Below, piece by piece: positions 1-7,927 of a DNA stretch of 64,000 bases (position 1 is the stretch's first letter; every line of letters begins with the position of its first letter). The stretch spans positions 62,001 to 126,000 of the forward strand of contig NZ_JACXXN010000010.1 of assembly GCF_014904695.1 (NCBI RefSeq). The letters are read 5' to 3'. The translations under genes and the position numbers were made by a program. This DNA is from Nostoc sp. MG11. GTDB lineage: Bacteria; Cyanobacteriota; Cyanobacteriia; Cyanobacteriales; Nostocaceae. The notes beneath the pieces are model-generated. The model searched no databases. It was given only the letters and a program-made list of their open reading frames with translations, and was not told the origin of the DNA.

Positions 1-823
1 ACATTGCACCTATTGGCATTTCCTGAAACAGCAGTTGCCAAGCTTGCTTATCCATTTTGCCCACAGGTGCAGCCATTTCGTGGGTTAGGCGTCCTTGTGA
101 AATAGCCTCATGAGTTTGGGTAGGATTCCGCTTGAGCCACTCATACCACCAAATCTGAGCCAATGCTTGAGAGGGTATTTCTGCTGGCAATTCTTCCCAG
201 CCTTTGACTACCCACTCAAATAATTGTCGGTGATTTTCTGTAGGTGGTTTGACATGGAACAACCGCAATGCATCCCGGTGGGAAAAGCCTTGACGTTGTT
301 GATATTTCAATAGCTGATAAGCCAAACCCTTAACATCTTCCCGTGACAGCCAAGTTTTACCAGCTTCGCGCACCACTTTCCCAAATCCCCGCAGAGATTT
401 AGTGTAGTTCAGCCATTCATAGAAGTGGCTACCAGTGCGGACAACTTGCGGAAAGATTTCACCAAATGCCTGCTTTGCTTCTGGTGTTTCACCCATTGAC
501 AGTAGAACTAAAGCTAAGATTGGCGCACTGTTGTTGATGGCGCGTCCATCGCTAGCATACAAAATTTCTTCCGCTACACGGCTAGGATTTTCGGCAACAG
601 CTTGTCTGATAACTGTCACAAAATCCTCAGTTAATTCTTGCTTCCCAGCATAGTAAGTACTTTTTGCTGTACCAATCAATAGACAGCGACGCAGCATTTT
701 CCAAATGCCAGCATCAAACATCCAGCCACCGGAACGCCCCTGAATCATCTCTGCTTCTCGTCCGTGGATAGGCTGAGACTGTGGTGTAGCTGTCTTCTTT
801 TTAGTGAAAAAATTGTAATTCAT
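1..823 (-). CDS. rsr: Ro60-family TROVE-domain RNA-binding protein (Rsr), 3' end outside window
   Basis: About 274 N-terminal residues are readable without a stop; the rest lies beyond the window edge. The N-terminus carries the pattern TPQSQPI-x-GREAEM, then GGW-F-D-W-LRR-L-IG and TYY-G--ELT, which is characteristic of TROVE (Ro60/Rsr) proteins. The family forms a HEAT-like ring that binds Y RNAs and misfolded RNA ends, and in bacteria works with exonucleases in RNA quality control. The ATG at 823 is preceded by GGGAG eight bases upstream. The gene lies 37 bp downstream of four tRNA-like RNA genes on the same strand with no clear terminator between, so co-transcription is likely (inference). 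The von Willebrand-like C-terminal half cannot be seen. Confidence 0.9.
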   Translation of the reverse strand, partial: MNYNFFTKKKTATPQSQPIHGREAEMIQGRSGGWMFDAGIWKMLRRCLLIGTAKSTYYAGKQELTEDFVTVIRQAVAENPSRVAEEILYASDGRAINNSAPILALVLLSMGETPEAKQAFGEIFPQVVRTGSHFYEWLNYTKSLRGFGKVVREAGKTWLSREDVKGLAYQLLKYQQRQGFSHRDALRLFHVKPPTENHRQLFEWVVKGWEELPAEIPSQALAQIWWYEWLKRNPTQTHEAISQGRLTHEMAAPVGKMDKQAWQLLFQEMPIGAM

Positions 824-835
824 GGCTTCATCTCC

Positions 836-851
836 CGGCCCTTGTGGGCAA
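836..851 (-). promoter_or_regulatory. Hairpin motif in rsr leader shared with tRNA-like RNA D
   Basis: The 16-nt TTGCCCACAAGGGCCG is identical to the hairpin inside RNA D at 1503-1518. It folds as GCCC-ACAA-GGGC and runs directly into the ribosome-binding GGGAG of rsr. The sequence identity is seen; a role in autoregulation by Rsr or by competition with the RNAs is inference. Confidence 0.6.
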
Positions 852-860
852 AAATGAAAG

Positions 861-985
861 GTGGCAGGGCAGGACTTGAACCTGCGACAACCGGCTTAAA
901 AGGCGATAACCCTAATTCGTCGGCCTTTTCAGACAAGGTGTGAACAAGGATGTTTTCGGCGCTCTACCACTGAGCTACCTGCCAC
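861..985 (-). ncRNA. tRNA-like RNA A (Lys-UUU-like) with 52-nt insertion in anticodon stem
   Basis: The minus strand shows a complete tRNA fold: 7-bp acceptor TGGCAGG/CCTGCCA (extendable to 8 by a 5' G and 3' C), U8-A9, D-arm GCTC/GAGC with GG in the loop, T-arm GCAGG-TTCAAGT-CCTGC. Removing the 52 nt at 905-956 gives a perfect 5-bp anticodon stem CCGGC/GCCGG around loop CTTTTAA, i.e. a Lys(UUU)-type arm. The insertion contains hairpin CCTT-GTCTGAA-AAGG and two strands (AACATCCTTGTT and AATTAGGGTT) that can pair with each other. It is too short for a group I intron. No CCA is encoded. It could be a tRNA with a new kind of intron or a tRNA-mimicking Y RNA; the sequence alone does not decide. 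Confidence 0.8.
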
Positions 986-995
986 ATATAAATTT

Positions 996-1122
996 TGGTG
1001 TAGTGGGGCGGGATTTGAACCCGCGACCTCTCGAACCCAATCGATAACCCTCAATTCTTCGGCCTTTTCAGGCAAGGAGTGAACAAGGATGTTTAGCGCT
1101 CTACCACTGAGCTACCCACCAC
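996..1122 (-). ncRNA. tRNA-like RNA B (Pro-like loop) with 51-nt insertion in anticodon arm
   Basis: Acceptor strands GTGGTGGG and CCCACTAC pair over 8 bp with one G-T, followed by encoded ACCA. The D-arm GCTC/GAGC is the same as in RNA A. The T-arm is GCGGG-TTCAAAT-CCCGC. Removing 1044-1094 restores a 5-bp anticodon stem CTCGA/TCGAG, but the loop TTGGGT has only six bases, one fewer than a normal Pro loop. Its insertion matches that of RNA A closely, including hairpin CCTT-GCCTGAA-AAGG and the motif GGCCGAAGAATTGAGGGTTAT. The short loop makes decoding doubtful. Located 10 bp upstream of RNA A on the same strand. Confidence 0.78.
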
Positions 1123-1181
1123 ATGAAAATTACAAATTACAAATTCAAAACTAAACTCCAGTACTCAAAAGCAATTTGGGT

Positions 1182-1318
1182 GTGGCAGGGTAGGAATCGA
1201 ACCTACACGACTTTTTCAGTCACTAGATCCCGATAATCCTCAAATCTTCGGTCTTTGCAGACAAGGTGCGAATCAAGGTTTTTCATCTAGCGCGTCTACC
1301 AATTTCGCCACCTACCAC
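1182..1318 (-). ncRNA. tRNA-like RNA C (Leu class II body) with 52-nt insertion in anticodon loop
   Basis: The acceptor GTGGTAGG/CCTGCCAC pairs over 8 bp with one G-T. The D-arm (GCG ... CGC) and long variable arm (GACT-GAAAA-AGTC) are typical of class II tRNA-Leu. The anticodon stem CTAGA/TCTAG is intact, but a 52-nt segment sits inside the loop, leaving a six-base TGGGGA remainder if excised. The T-arm is GTAGG-TTCGATT-CCTAC. The insertion belongs to the same family as in A and B: CACCTTGTCTGCAAAG, then ACCGAAGATTTGAGGATTAT. Finding the same insertion in a class II body means it is not simply inherited by duplicating one tRNA. Confidence 0.78.
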
Positions 1319-1416
1319 ATATAAAATTTTGGATTCTAGACTTAAGTTTCGTTTAAGGGTTTTTACTAGTATTTTCGTAAAGAATTATCAGGTTTAAATT
1401 TACTCGGTGCTTAATT

Positions 1417-1551
1417 TGGTGTAGCGGAGCAGGATTTTTACCTGCACCTCCAGAAGTTTGGATCAAGGGTGTTTTAGTTATGTGCGATAACCCTCGATAT
1501 ATCGGCCCTTGTGGGCAAGGTGGGCGCTCTATCATTTGAGCTATCCGCTAC
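1417..1551 (-). ncRNA. tRNA-like RNA D, degenerate, with rearranged insertion
   Basis: First RNA of the array. Acceptor GTAGCGGA/TCCGCTAC is a perfect 8 bp followed by encoded ACCA. The D-stem GCTC/GAGC is kept but the loop AAATGATA lacks GG, and the T-loop TAAAAAT lacks TTC although its stem GCAGG/CCTGC is perfect. The insertion has hairpin CCTTG-CCCA-CAAGG and the CCGA ... CGAGGGTTATCG motif, but the equivalent of the first strand of A-C (here CACCCTTGATCC) comes after rather than before it, so the two pairing strands are in swapped order. No normal anticodon arm can be restored, so this is unlikely to be a decoding tRNA. Confidence 0.7.
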
Positions 1552-1593
1552 GGGTGAAAGCTAACTCCTTAATGAATGTCAGCTTGTATTATT

Positions 1594-1622
1594 AATGTAG
1601 TATTTATATTACTAGTTGTCAA
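1594..1622 (-). promoter_or_regulatory. Sigma-70-type promoter for the tRNA-like array and rsr
   Basis: On the minus strand TTGACA (1617-1622) and TACATT (1594-1599) are separated by exactly 17 bp. The expected start near 1587 lies about 36 nt before RNA D. No equally good promoter is seen in the 10-100 bp gaps between the RNAs, so one transcript D-C-B-A-rsr is plausible (inference). Confidence 0.65.
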
Positions 1623-1810
1623 GTGGCTGGCGAGCTAATTTGTCTGCCTTCGGTGTTAGGTAGTAGGCAGAGAGAGCACAAAGAATTCTTAGGGCAAAAG
1701 GTTTTAGATTCCAAGCTTTCCTCAAAACCTTCTTGTTTCTTTAGGAAAAAACTTTTGCGCGATCGCCAACCGATAACATATACAGTTGGTTTTTATGAAT
1801 AGACAACAGT

Positions 1811-1836
1811 AGGGTGGGCATTACAATGCCCACCCT
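1811..1836. repeat. Perfect 12-bp inverted repeat (REP-like hairpin)
   Basis: AGGGTGGGCATT, two bases, then its exact complement. GGGTGGGCA palindromes of this kind are dispersed in cyanobacterial genomes. The rest of 1623-1981 holds no gene that I can support. Confidence 0.6.
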
Positions 1837-1981
1837 ACAAGCTGCTTTGGGAAAAAACTTTTGCCCAGACACTGGTTTTTGCTAGCAAATTTGCTACAAC
1901 TTTGCCAAACGATACAAAAAAATGCCACAATTTTTGCCAAGATAATATTATTTCCAGAAAATTCACTTGGCAAAAATCGGC

Positions 1982-2707
1982 ATGAGTGAAAAACTAATCG
2001 AGGGCGACGGGAAAGCTTTTCTCGTTCTACTTTTGCCCATATCGTTTTTGATTATTTTCCTGGTTTCCACTTGGAAAATTTTGCTAGCCATAATTTTACT
2101 GATCATTGGCTTCAATCTGTGGCAATGGTATCAATGGCAACAATGGTCTCAGCGAGTTAACCCAATTTTCCATCAGATGATTCGGGAAAACCACGGCAGA
2201 CTTACGCCAATGGACTTGGCTATTAGAGGCAATTTTTCTGGGACAATGGCAAAACGCTACCTAGATGGGAAAGCTTCTGAATTTGGTGCCAGTCTGATTA
2301 ACTCCGAAGACGGGGGTCAGTCTTATTACTTCATAACTGCTAGCATTCTGGGCAACATACTTGACAGTAGTGAGCCTGTAAAAGAACTTCCGGCTCAACC
2401 AGTTGCCAAAACTGCGCGATCGCTGCTAGCACCACCACCAATAGCACGGGAGGAAGAACCAGAAACCGAATCGCTGCCACAGACAACCCATGAGCACGTA
2501 AAACAATCACTGGAAAAACAGTTAGTTTTTGGCTCTCTAATTCAATCTGAACTTGCCAAGCGGCTAAATGTTTATTCCAGTACTGTTTACAAACGACGAA
2601 ACGATCCAGATTTTCCAGAGTGGAGTCGCAGCAGAGACCCCGATGGTATCGCTTGGACGTTTTCCGAAAAAGCTAAGGAGTTTTTTCCACTGGATGAGGA
2701 AGGTTAA
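1982..2707 (+). CDS. Hypothetical membrane-anchored protein with C-terminal wHTH-like segment
   Basis: I do not recognise the family beyond a cyanobacterial conserved-hypothetical look. Residues about 15-55 form two closely spaced hydrophobic segments (FLVLLLPISFLIIFLV and ILLAIILLIIGFN). A charged/proline-rich linker with HIP1-encoded residues follows. The last 60 residues (LIQSELAKRLNVYSSTVYKRRNDPDFPEW) resemble a helix-turn-helix followed by a conserved W/F tail. I chose ATG 1982; an in-frame TTG at 1967 would add five residues. No strong ribosome-binding site is visible. It is divergent from rsr on the left and convergent with pyrD on the right, 21 bp apart. Confidence 0.65.
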   Translation: MSEKLIEGDGKAFLVLLLPISFLIIFLVSTWKILLAIILLIIGFNLWQWYQWQQWSQRVNPIFHQMIRENHGRLTPMDLAIRGNFSGTMAKRYLDGKASEFGASLINSEDGGQSYYFITASILGNILDSSEPVKELPAQPVAKTARSLLAPPPIAREEEPETESLPQTTHEHVKQSLEKQLVFGSLIQSELAKRLNVYSSTVYKRRNDPDFPEWSRSRDPDGIAWTFSEKAKEFFPLDEEG

Positions 2708-2728
2708 ACAATGCAAAATTGAAAAATT

Positions 2729-3871
2729 TTAGTTTTGAACTTTTGTTTGCAAACCTATAGCTTCGCTGATGGTAGTTAAACCGTTTTGTTCTAGCTTAGA
2801 AAGCAAACCTGTGAGAATCCGGCGTACCATCAGTGGGCCTTCATAAATCCAGCCTGTATAAACCTGGATCAAGCTAGCACCAGCAATGATTTTTTCCCAA
2901 GCATCTTCAGAAGAAAAAATGCCACCAACGCCAATAATTGGGATTTTTCCCTGAGTTTGCTGCCAAATAAACCTAATTACTTCAGTGGAGCGATCGCGCA
3001 ATGGCTCACCGCTAATTCCGCCGGCTTCTTCCTGGGGTGATTTGCCAGTTTGGTCAATCACTTGGGTTTTGAGTCGCTCACGGCTGATGGTTGTGTTAGT
3101 GGCAATAATCCCGGCTAGTTGGTAGGTTTTGGCTAGAGAAATAATGTCGGTGATCGCCTCCCATGCCAAATCTGGTGCTATCTTGACAAAAATTGGTTTT
3201 TGTGAATGATTTTCCTGTTGCAATAAATCTAAGATGGCACTGAGCATAGAAGCATCTTGGAGCGATCGCAACCCCGGCGTATTTGGCGAAGAGACATTAA
3301 CCACAAAATAATCGCCCAACTCTTTAAGTAAGCGAAAACTATGAAGATAATCTTCTGCTGCTGCTTCTAGAGGAGTTACCTTAGATTTTCCCAAATTTAT
3401 CCCTATGGGTATTGACTGGGTTAACTTCTGCTTTTCCCGTGTTAAATATGCCGCCATTGCAGCTGCACCGCGATTATTAAAACCCATCCGGTTGAGAGCA
3501 GCTTTGTCTAAGGGCAAGCGAAACAAGCGGGGAGAGGGATTTCCTGGCTGTGCATGAAAAGTTACAGTTCCCAATTCCGCAAAGCCAAAACCTAAACTAG
3601 ACCAGATGTTAGCAGCAACACCATCCTTGTCAAAACCTGCTGCTAACCCCACAGGATTAGGGAAATTTAACCCAAACAAATTTTGTTCTAAACGCTGATC
3701 GTGCAGGCAAAAAGACTGCTGTAGGCGTCGATTTACCCAACTAGCAGGAGGGCGATCGCCTGTTTGTGACAGCCAACTCAAACTGCGAATTGTCTGCTGG
3801 TGTAACCACTCTGGATCTGTTTTTGCCAGATTGAACACAAGCGGACGAATGGCGACTTGATAAATATCCAT
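2729..3871 (-). CDS. pyrD: Dihydroorotate dehydrogenase (quinone), class 2
   Basis: Oxidises dihydroorotate to orotate in pyrimidine synthesis, passing electrons to quinone at the membrane. 380 residues with the N-terminal helical extension typical of class 2. Visible motifs are [10 protein letters not shown] near residue 75, [21 protein letters not shown] (substrate/FMN region with catalytic Ser), the central KIAPDL and the C-terminal phosphate-binding GVGGI ... [10 protein letters not shown]. Length and start ([10 protein letters not shown]) agree with the family. It is a single gene; no other pyrimidine gene is adjacent. Confidence 0.95.
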   Translation of the reverse strand: MDIYQVAIRPLVFNLAKTDPEWLHQQTIRSLSWLSQTGDRPPASWVNRRLQQSFCLHDQRLEQNLFGLNFPNPVGLAAGFDKDGVAANIWSSLGFGFAELGTVTFHAQPGNPSPRLFRLPLDKAALNRMGFNNRGAAAMAAYLTREKQKLTQSIPIGINLGKSKVTPLEAAAEDYLHSFRLLKELGDYFVVNVSSPNTPGLRSLQDASMLSAILDLLQQENHSQKPIFVKIAPDLAWEAITDIISLAKTYQLAGIIATNTTISRERLKTQVIDQTGKSPQEEAGGISGEPLRDRSTEVIRFIWQQTQGKIPIIGVGGIFSSEDAWEKIIAGASLIQVYTGWIYEGPLMVRRILTGLLSKLEQNGLTTISEAIGLQTKVQN

Positions 3872-4061
3872 TTCGATCCCTAGTAGGGATTAATATACAA
3901 CAGCTTGCTTTCTCATCTATCAAAATATCGGCTCATATTGAGGTGATGCTGACTTTATTTGATTGAAACCCATAACTTACAGCAAACACCCCTAGCTATA
4001 TTAATGAGGGCGGTTTTCTGGGCATCTTATATATTACAAGCTATTTTAACCAATAATTCAG

Positions 4062-6983
4062 ATGGGGCAGCCGCAAAAACTTATAGCCGCCGAACAGCAG
4101 ATCGTTTCCTTGGGGCGCGTCCTCCAGAGTCTCAGAGAAGAAGATAATGTTGAAGTTCTGATTGAATCTACTATTTCTTATCTTAAAGAGCAGTTTGACT
4201 ACAAACTGGTTTGGATTGCTCTTTACGATCGCCTAAATCACATATTGTTTGGGAAAGGTGGGATCACACCCGATAGTGACACAAGTTTTTTAAAAAAACG
4301 GTTTGTTCTCAATCCTGGAGATTTATTAGAACAAGTAGTAATTGAACAGCGTCCTTTGGGTGTAGCAGATTTGCGAGTTGAAATCCGCGTTGCAGAATGG
4401 CACAAAGTTGCAGATAAATTCCACATCCAGGGAACGATTGTTTTACCAATTCGCTATAAAGACCGCTGTTTAGGTTTGATTTTACTAGGTTCAGAACGCT
4501 GGGGCTACTTGTTGCCTGGGGAGGCAAAAGCACGTCTAATGATGGTTTTAGGCGAACTGGGGGCAGTGCTTTATCAACATGAGATGAATTTGCAGCAAAA
4601 GCAAACTAAGCGACCCGATGAATCATTATTAGGATTGCTGGACAATTTACGTACCCTGAGTAATCTAGATCAAAGATTAGAAGCCGTGGTGCAGACAACC
4701 CATCAATTTGTCTCCCCTAACCGGACAAATATTTACTGGTTTGAGCGCGAAGGGCGTTACTTTTGGTGTCGGATGAGCAATCAGCTTGTCAAAATCAATC
4801 CTGAATCTAACAGTCAGCAAGCAGCCGCGGGAATGACGGTGCAGGAATTAAGCGACTTTTATTATGCCTTAGCAGTCAATCAAATTGTCTCAATTGGCGA
4901 CGCCCGCAGTTCTTTGAAAAGCCATTTTACGGCAAAGTTACTGCAACGCCTAGGAGTGCGATCGCTCCTAGCAGCTCCGATCATTTGGCAAAAGAACCTA
5001 CTAGGTTTTTTGGCGGTAGAAAGCAATGAACCTCGGATCTGGACAGAGACAGACAAAAATTTTGTCCAAGGTGCTGCTGGCTTAATTTCTCTAGTCGCCC
5101 CCACCGAAGGCATGGAAAGCACCATCAAACAGATTCAAGATGATACCCAATTGACTAGCCAAGTCGCCCAAGCTATCTATAGCGAGCATGACCTACATAA
5201 AACTTTACATATCTGCGCTACAAGAGTTTTAACTAGACTATCTGCCACCCGCTTTTTACTGTTGCAGTACGACCCTGAACAGAATAATTATCAATTTATT
5301 TACCAAAGTCAGCCCAATAATCGCCGACCTTTGACATTTACCCTTGATGCTCTCAAGGAATTGGATGGACAGCTTTTACAGCGTTCAAATCAAGCAGTGG
5401 AGATCGAGAACTTAGATGAAGATTTGCGCTTTCTTAACTGGCGTCTTCCTTTGCTAGAAAATGGTGTGCGATCGCTACTGGTTTGCCAATGTACTAAAGG
5501 TAATACACCAGCAGCGCTTTTAATCATCGCTCACGAAACCCATCGCTCATGGACAACATTGGAAAAGGAATTACTGTGGGCTGTTAGTCAACAAATTGGT
5601 GTAATTGTTCGTCAATGGCACTTGCACAGCCGCACCCAGCAGCAGGAAAAAATTTCTCAGACATTTGAACAATGTCTAAACATTCTGGCACAAGCCCAGA
5701 ACGGCAAAGCATCAGGAGAAAACTATTTGGAACGCACGGCACTAGAACAAATAGCATCTGTTCTAGACTGTCCTTTTGCGGTATTGCTATCCTGGTCGCC
5801 TGGTCAGCGTTGGGCAGAAGTTATACCAGGAGTAATTACTAATACGCGGTTTGGGATTTTTTCTGATGCATCTATTTCCATCAAAGCTGAGGCGTTAATT
5901 CAGTGGGCGCTTGCTCAAGAGGGTCACTTGACTCTGAAGATGGATGATTTACCTTCGGAAACACGGAAATGGTTCAATGTCCCTGACATCGGTCAAATTA
6001 TGGTGATGGCGTTACGCACTACTACTGATTGTGAACCCACAGGTGTAGTTTTGTTGGCAGACCATAATGAGCGTCGCTGGTCAGACCAGAGTCTTAATGC
6101 TACAGCAACGCTAATCTCACAATTAGCTTGGTGGCGTCGTCAAAAGCAAATTACTCAACTTTTAGAGTCTACAACAGAAGAATTACGACAACTCAATTGG
6201 TACAAAAATCGTCGTCTGGAGGAAATGCAAAGAACAGCGGCGCTGTCACTCAGTCAAATACATGATTTGGGTATTCCAACCAATGAACTGGCCCAGATGC
6301 GCTACCAGCTATTGCTGCGGCAGTTAGACCAGACTACCACCTCCATGAGTGGACTGCTAAAACTTGAGCAGTGGCAGTTACATATGAGCTGGGAAACTAT
6401 GCCAATAACCAGTTTACTGAAGCGATCGCTCGAACGAGTTGAAAATTTACTCAAACAACAAAAGCTGTGGATCGGTGTGCATGGTTTAGGGCAACCGATT
6501 GAAGATGGGGAGTTACCAAAAAACTCTTCATTGGTCAGAGGCGTTCTGTCCTCAAATTCTCAATCCTCAATGGCGATCGCTGGCGACATTGTCAAAATTG
6601 AATTAGTTCTCCATGAATTGTTAGTTGCTGCTTGTTGCCGTTCTCACGGGAGCAGAATTGATATTTGGTGTCGTCGCTTAGATGAATGTAAACCCGTTGG
6701 CGGAGCCTTTAGTGCAGAAGCGGCTTGTCGTCAGACATCGCTAGAACTGTCGATTACAGACAACGGCAAAATCGAACCAAAGCTAATGGCAGCGCTATCT
6801 CACAATACACCCAAGGATCTGCTTGCTCCCTCCAATCTCGACCAACCACCAGGTTTACATCTGCTAATCTGCCAAAACCTCATGCAGCAATTGGGAGGAG
6901 AATTACATTTCTATCAATTACCCGATCATCGAGTAGTCAGCCGCTTGCTGTTGCCGTTAGCTGATAATAATTCTCAGGTTTAA
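4062..6983 (+). CDS. Multi-GAF sensor with histidine-kinase-like C-terminus
   Basis: A 973-residue soluble protein with about four GAF-like modules (roughly 20-180, 205-345, 370-520, 545-700) and a coiled segment (WWRRQKQITQLLESTTEEL). A dimerisation-helix region contains IHDLGIPTNEL around H734, which aligns with the usual HELRTPL H-box. The C-terminal ATPase domain (about 815-970) has an N-box-like ELVLHELLVAA, DNG and GLHLLICQNLMQQLGGEL. The H-box is divergent, so kinase activity is likely but not certain. No response regulator is adjacent. It is cytoplasmic, with no membrane segment. No GAF Cys or phytochrome-type chromophore site was identified. Confidence 0.85.
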   Translation: MGQPQKLIAAEQQIVSLGRVLQSLREEDNVEVLIESTISYLKEQFDYKLVWIALYDRLNHILFGKGGITPDSDTSFLKKRFVLNPGDLLEQVVIEQRPLGVADLRVEIRVAEWHKVADKFHIQGTIVLPIRYKDRCLGLILLGSERWGYLLPGEAKARLMMVLGELGAVLYQHEMNLQQKQTKRPDESLLGLLDNLRTLSNLDQRLEAVVQTTHQFVSPNRTNIYWFEREGRYFWCRMSNQLVKINPESNSQQAAAGMTVQELSDFYYALAVNQIVSIGDARSSLKSHFTAKLLQRLGVRSLLAAPIIWQKNLLGFLAVESNEPRIWTETDKNFVQGAAGLISLVAPTEGMESTIKQIQDDTQLTSQVAQAIYSEHDLHKTLHICATRVLTRLSATRFLLLQYDPEQNNYQFIYQSQPNNRRPLTFTLDALKELDGQLLQRSNQAVEIENLDEDLRFLNWRLPLLENGVRSLLVCQCTKGNTPAALLIIAHETHRSWTTLEKELLWAVSQQIGVIVRQWHLHSRTQQQEKISQTFEQCLNILAQAQNGKASGENYLERTALEQIASVLDCPFAVLLSWSPGQRWAEVIPGVITNTRFGIFSDASISIKAEALIQWALAQEGHLTLKMDDLPSETRKWFNVPDIGQIMVMALRTTTDCEPTGVVLLADHNERRWSDQSLNATATLISQLAWWRRQKQITQLLESTTEELRQLNWYKNRRLEEMQRTAALSLSQIHDLGIPTNELAQMRYQLLLRQLDQTTTSMSGLLKLEQWQLHMSWETMPITSLLKRSLERVENLLKQQKLWIGVHGLGQPIEDGELPKNSSLVRGVLSSNSQSSMAIAGDIVKIELVLHELLVAACCRSHGSRIDIWCRRLDECKPVGGAFSAEAACRQTSLELSITDNGKIEPKLMAALSHNTPKDLLAPSNLDQPPGLHLLICQNLMQQLGGELHFYQLPDHRVVSRLLLPLADNNSQV

Positions 6984-7022
6984 GATGGGAGCGATCGCCC
7001 AGCTTGGTTGTGAATAAAACGC

Positions 7023-7835
7023 CTAATTACCTTTAATAAACTCCCGAATATCGACCGCCACAACCTCAGCACAAGATTCTGGTAAATCGTTTGCTGCATG
7101 AGCAATCATTTTCAACTCGACCTTCGGAGTTAGTTGAGCATAAACCCGACTTTTAGCTAAAGCATCTGGTGTATCTTGACTACCTTGTAAAATAAAAACT
7201 GGGACTTCGATCATGTAAAGTCGCTTTTGCAGTAATTCCGCTTCGATTTCTGCTTGCTTTCTTTTGAAAAGTAATTGGCAAGCTATAGGATATGGGGACA
7301 ACTCCTGACGCAGCTGCAAGTCTTGGGCAATTTTTTCATACCAACCCAGGATTTTAGTCAAGGGACTTAGCGATCGCAACAGTTTAACTACTAATGGTGG
7401 ATAGTTTAATAATCGCCGCATTTTCCGGCAATACTCTTCTTGTCCTTGTATCTCTACACCTTCTGGCGCTAAAAGTACCACACCATCAACTTTCTCTGAA
7501 TACTTGAGAGCATAACTAGCAGCAACCCAACCCCCTAGAGAATGCCCTACTAAGTATACCTTTTCTAATTTCACAGCTTGGAGAAACTCAGATAGACATT
7601 CTACTTGCAAATCAATTGAATGGTGAATATTAGGATTCTCTGATTCACCAAACCCTAGTAAATCAAGTGAGAAGCAATGGAAATCTTGTGAGAGCGATTT
7701 CATGACAGATATCCATTGACTACTATCATTCCAAGCACCATGTAAAAAAATGACAGGAGTTCCTTCACCAACTTCACGCCAGAATATTAGCCCTTGCGAA
7801 AGCTTTCTCCGGGAGTTACGAAATAGCGTATCCAT
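7023..7835 (-). CDS. Alpha/beta-fold hydrolase
   Basis: 270 residues. It has the oxyanion HGAW motif at about 32, nucleophile elbow GHSLGG (Ser99), an acidic residue in GSQDTPDA and His in HAANDLPES, so the full triad is present. The family includes esterases, lipases and haloperoxidase-like enzymes; the substrate cannot be told. Convergent with the sensor gene upstream. A TGACTAAT-like STRR tract (about 7873-7920) separates it from the NUDIX gene. Confidence 0.85.
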   Translation of the reverse strand: MDTLFRNSRRKLSQGLIFWREVGEGTPVIFLHGAWNDSSQWISVMKSLSQDFHCFSLDLLGFGESENPNIHHSIDLQVECLSEFLQAVKLEKVYLVGHSLGGWVAASYALKYSEKVDGVVLLAPEGVEIQGQEEYCRKMRRLLNYPPLVVKLLRSLSPLTKILGWYEKIAQDLQLRQELSPYPIACQLLFKRKQAEIEAELLQKRLYMIEVPVFILQGSQDTPDALAKSRVYAQLTPKVELKMIAHAANDLPESCAEVVAVDIREFIKGN

Positions 7836-7927
7836 ATTTAATTTAGTAGTTAACTTTTAGAATACTAGTAAATAGTCATTAGTCATTAGGAATTGACACA
7901 GAACAAATGACCAATGACAAAATAGTT

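Noticed and set aside
905-1094. Group I intron in tRNA genes, as known for cyanobacterial tRNA-Leu(UAA).
   Set aside because: The insertions are only about 52 nt and lack the P, Q, R and S core; group I introns of this kind are roughly 250 nt or longer.
1353-1535. 60-codon minus-strand ORF across RNA D.
   Set aside because: It lies on and beside the tRNA-like RNA and has no protein character.
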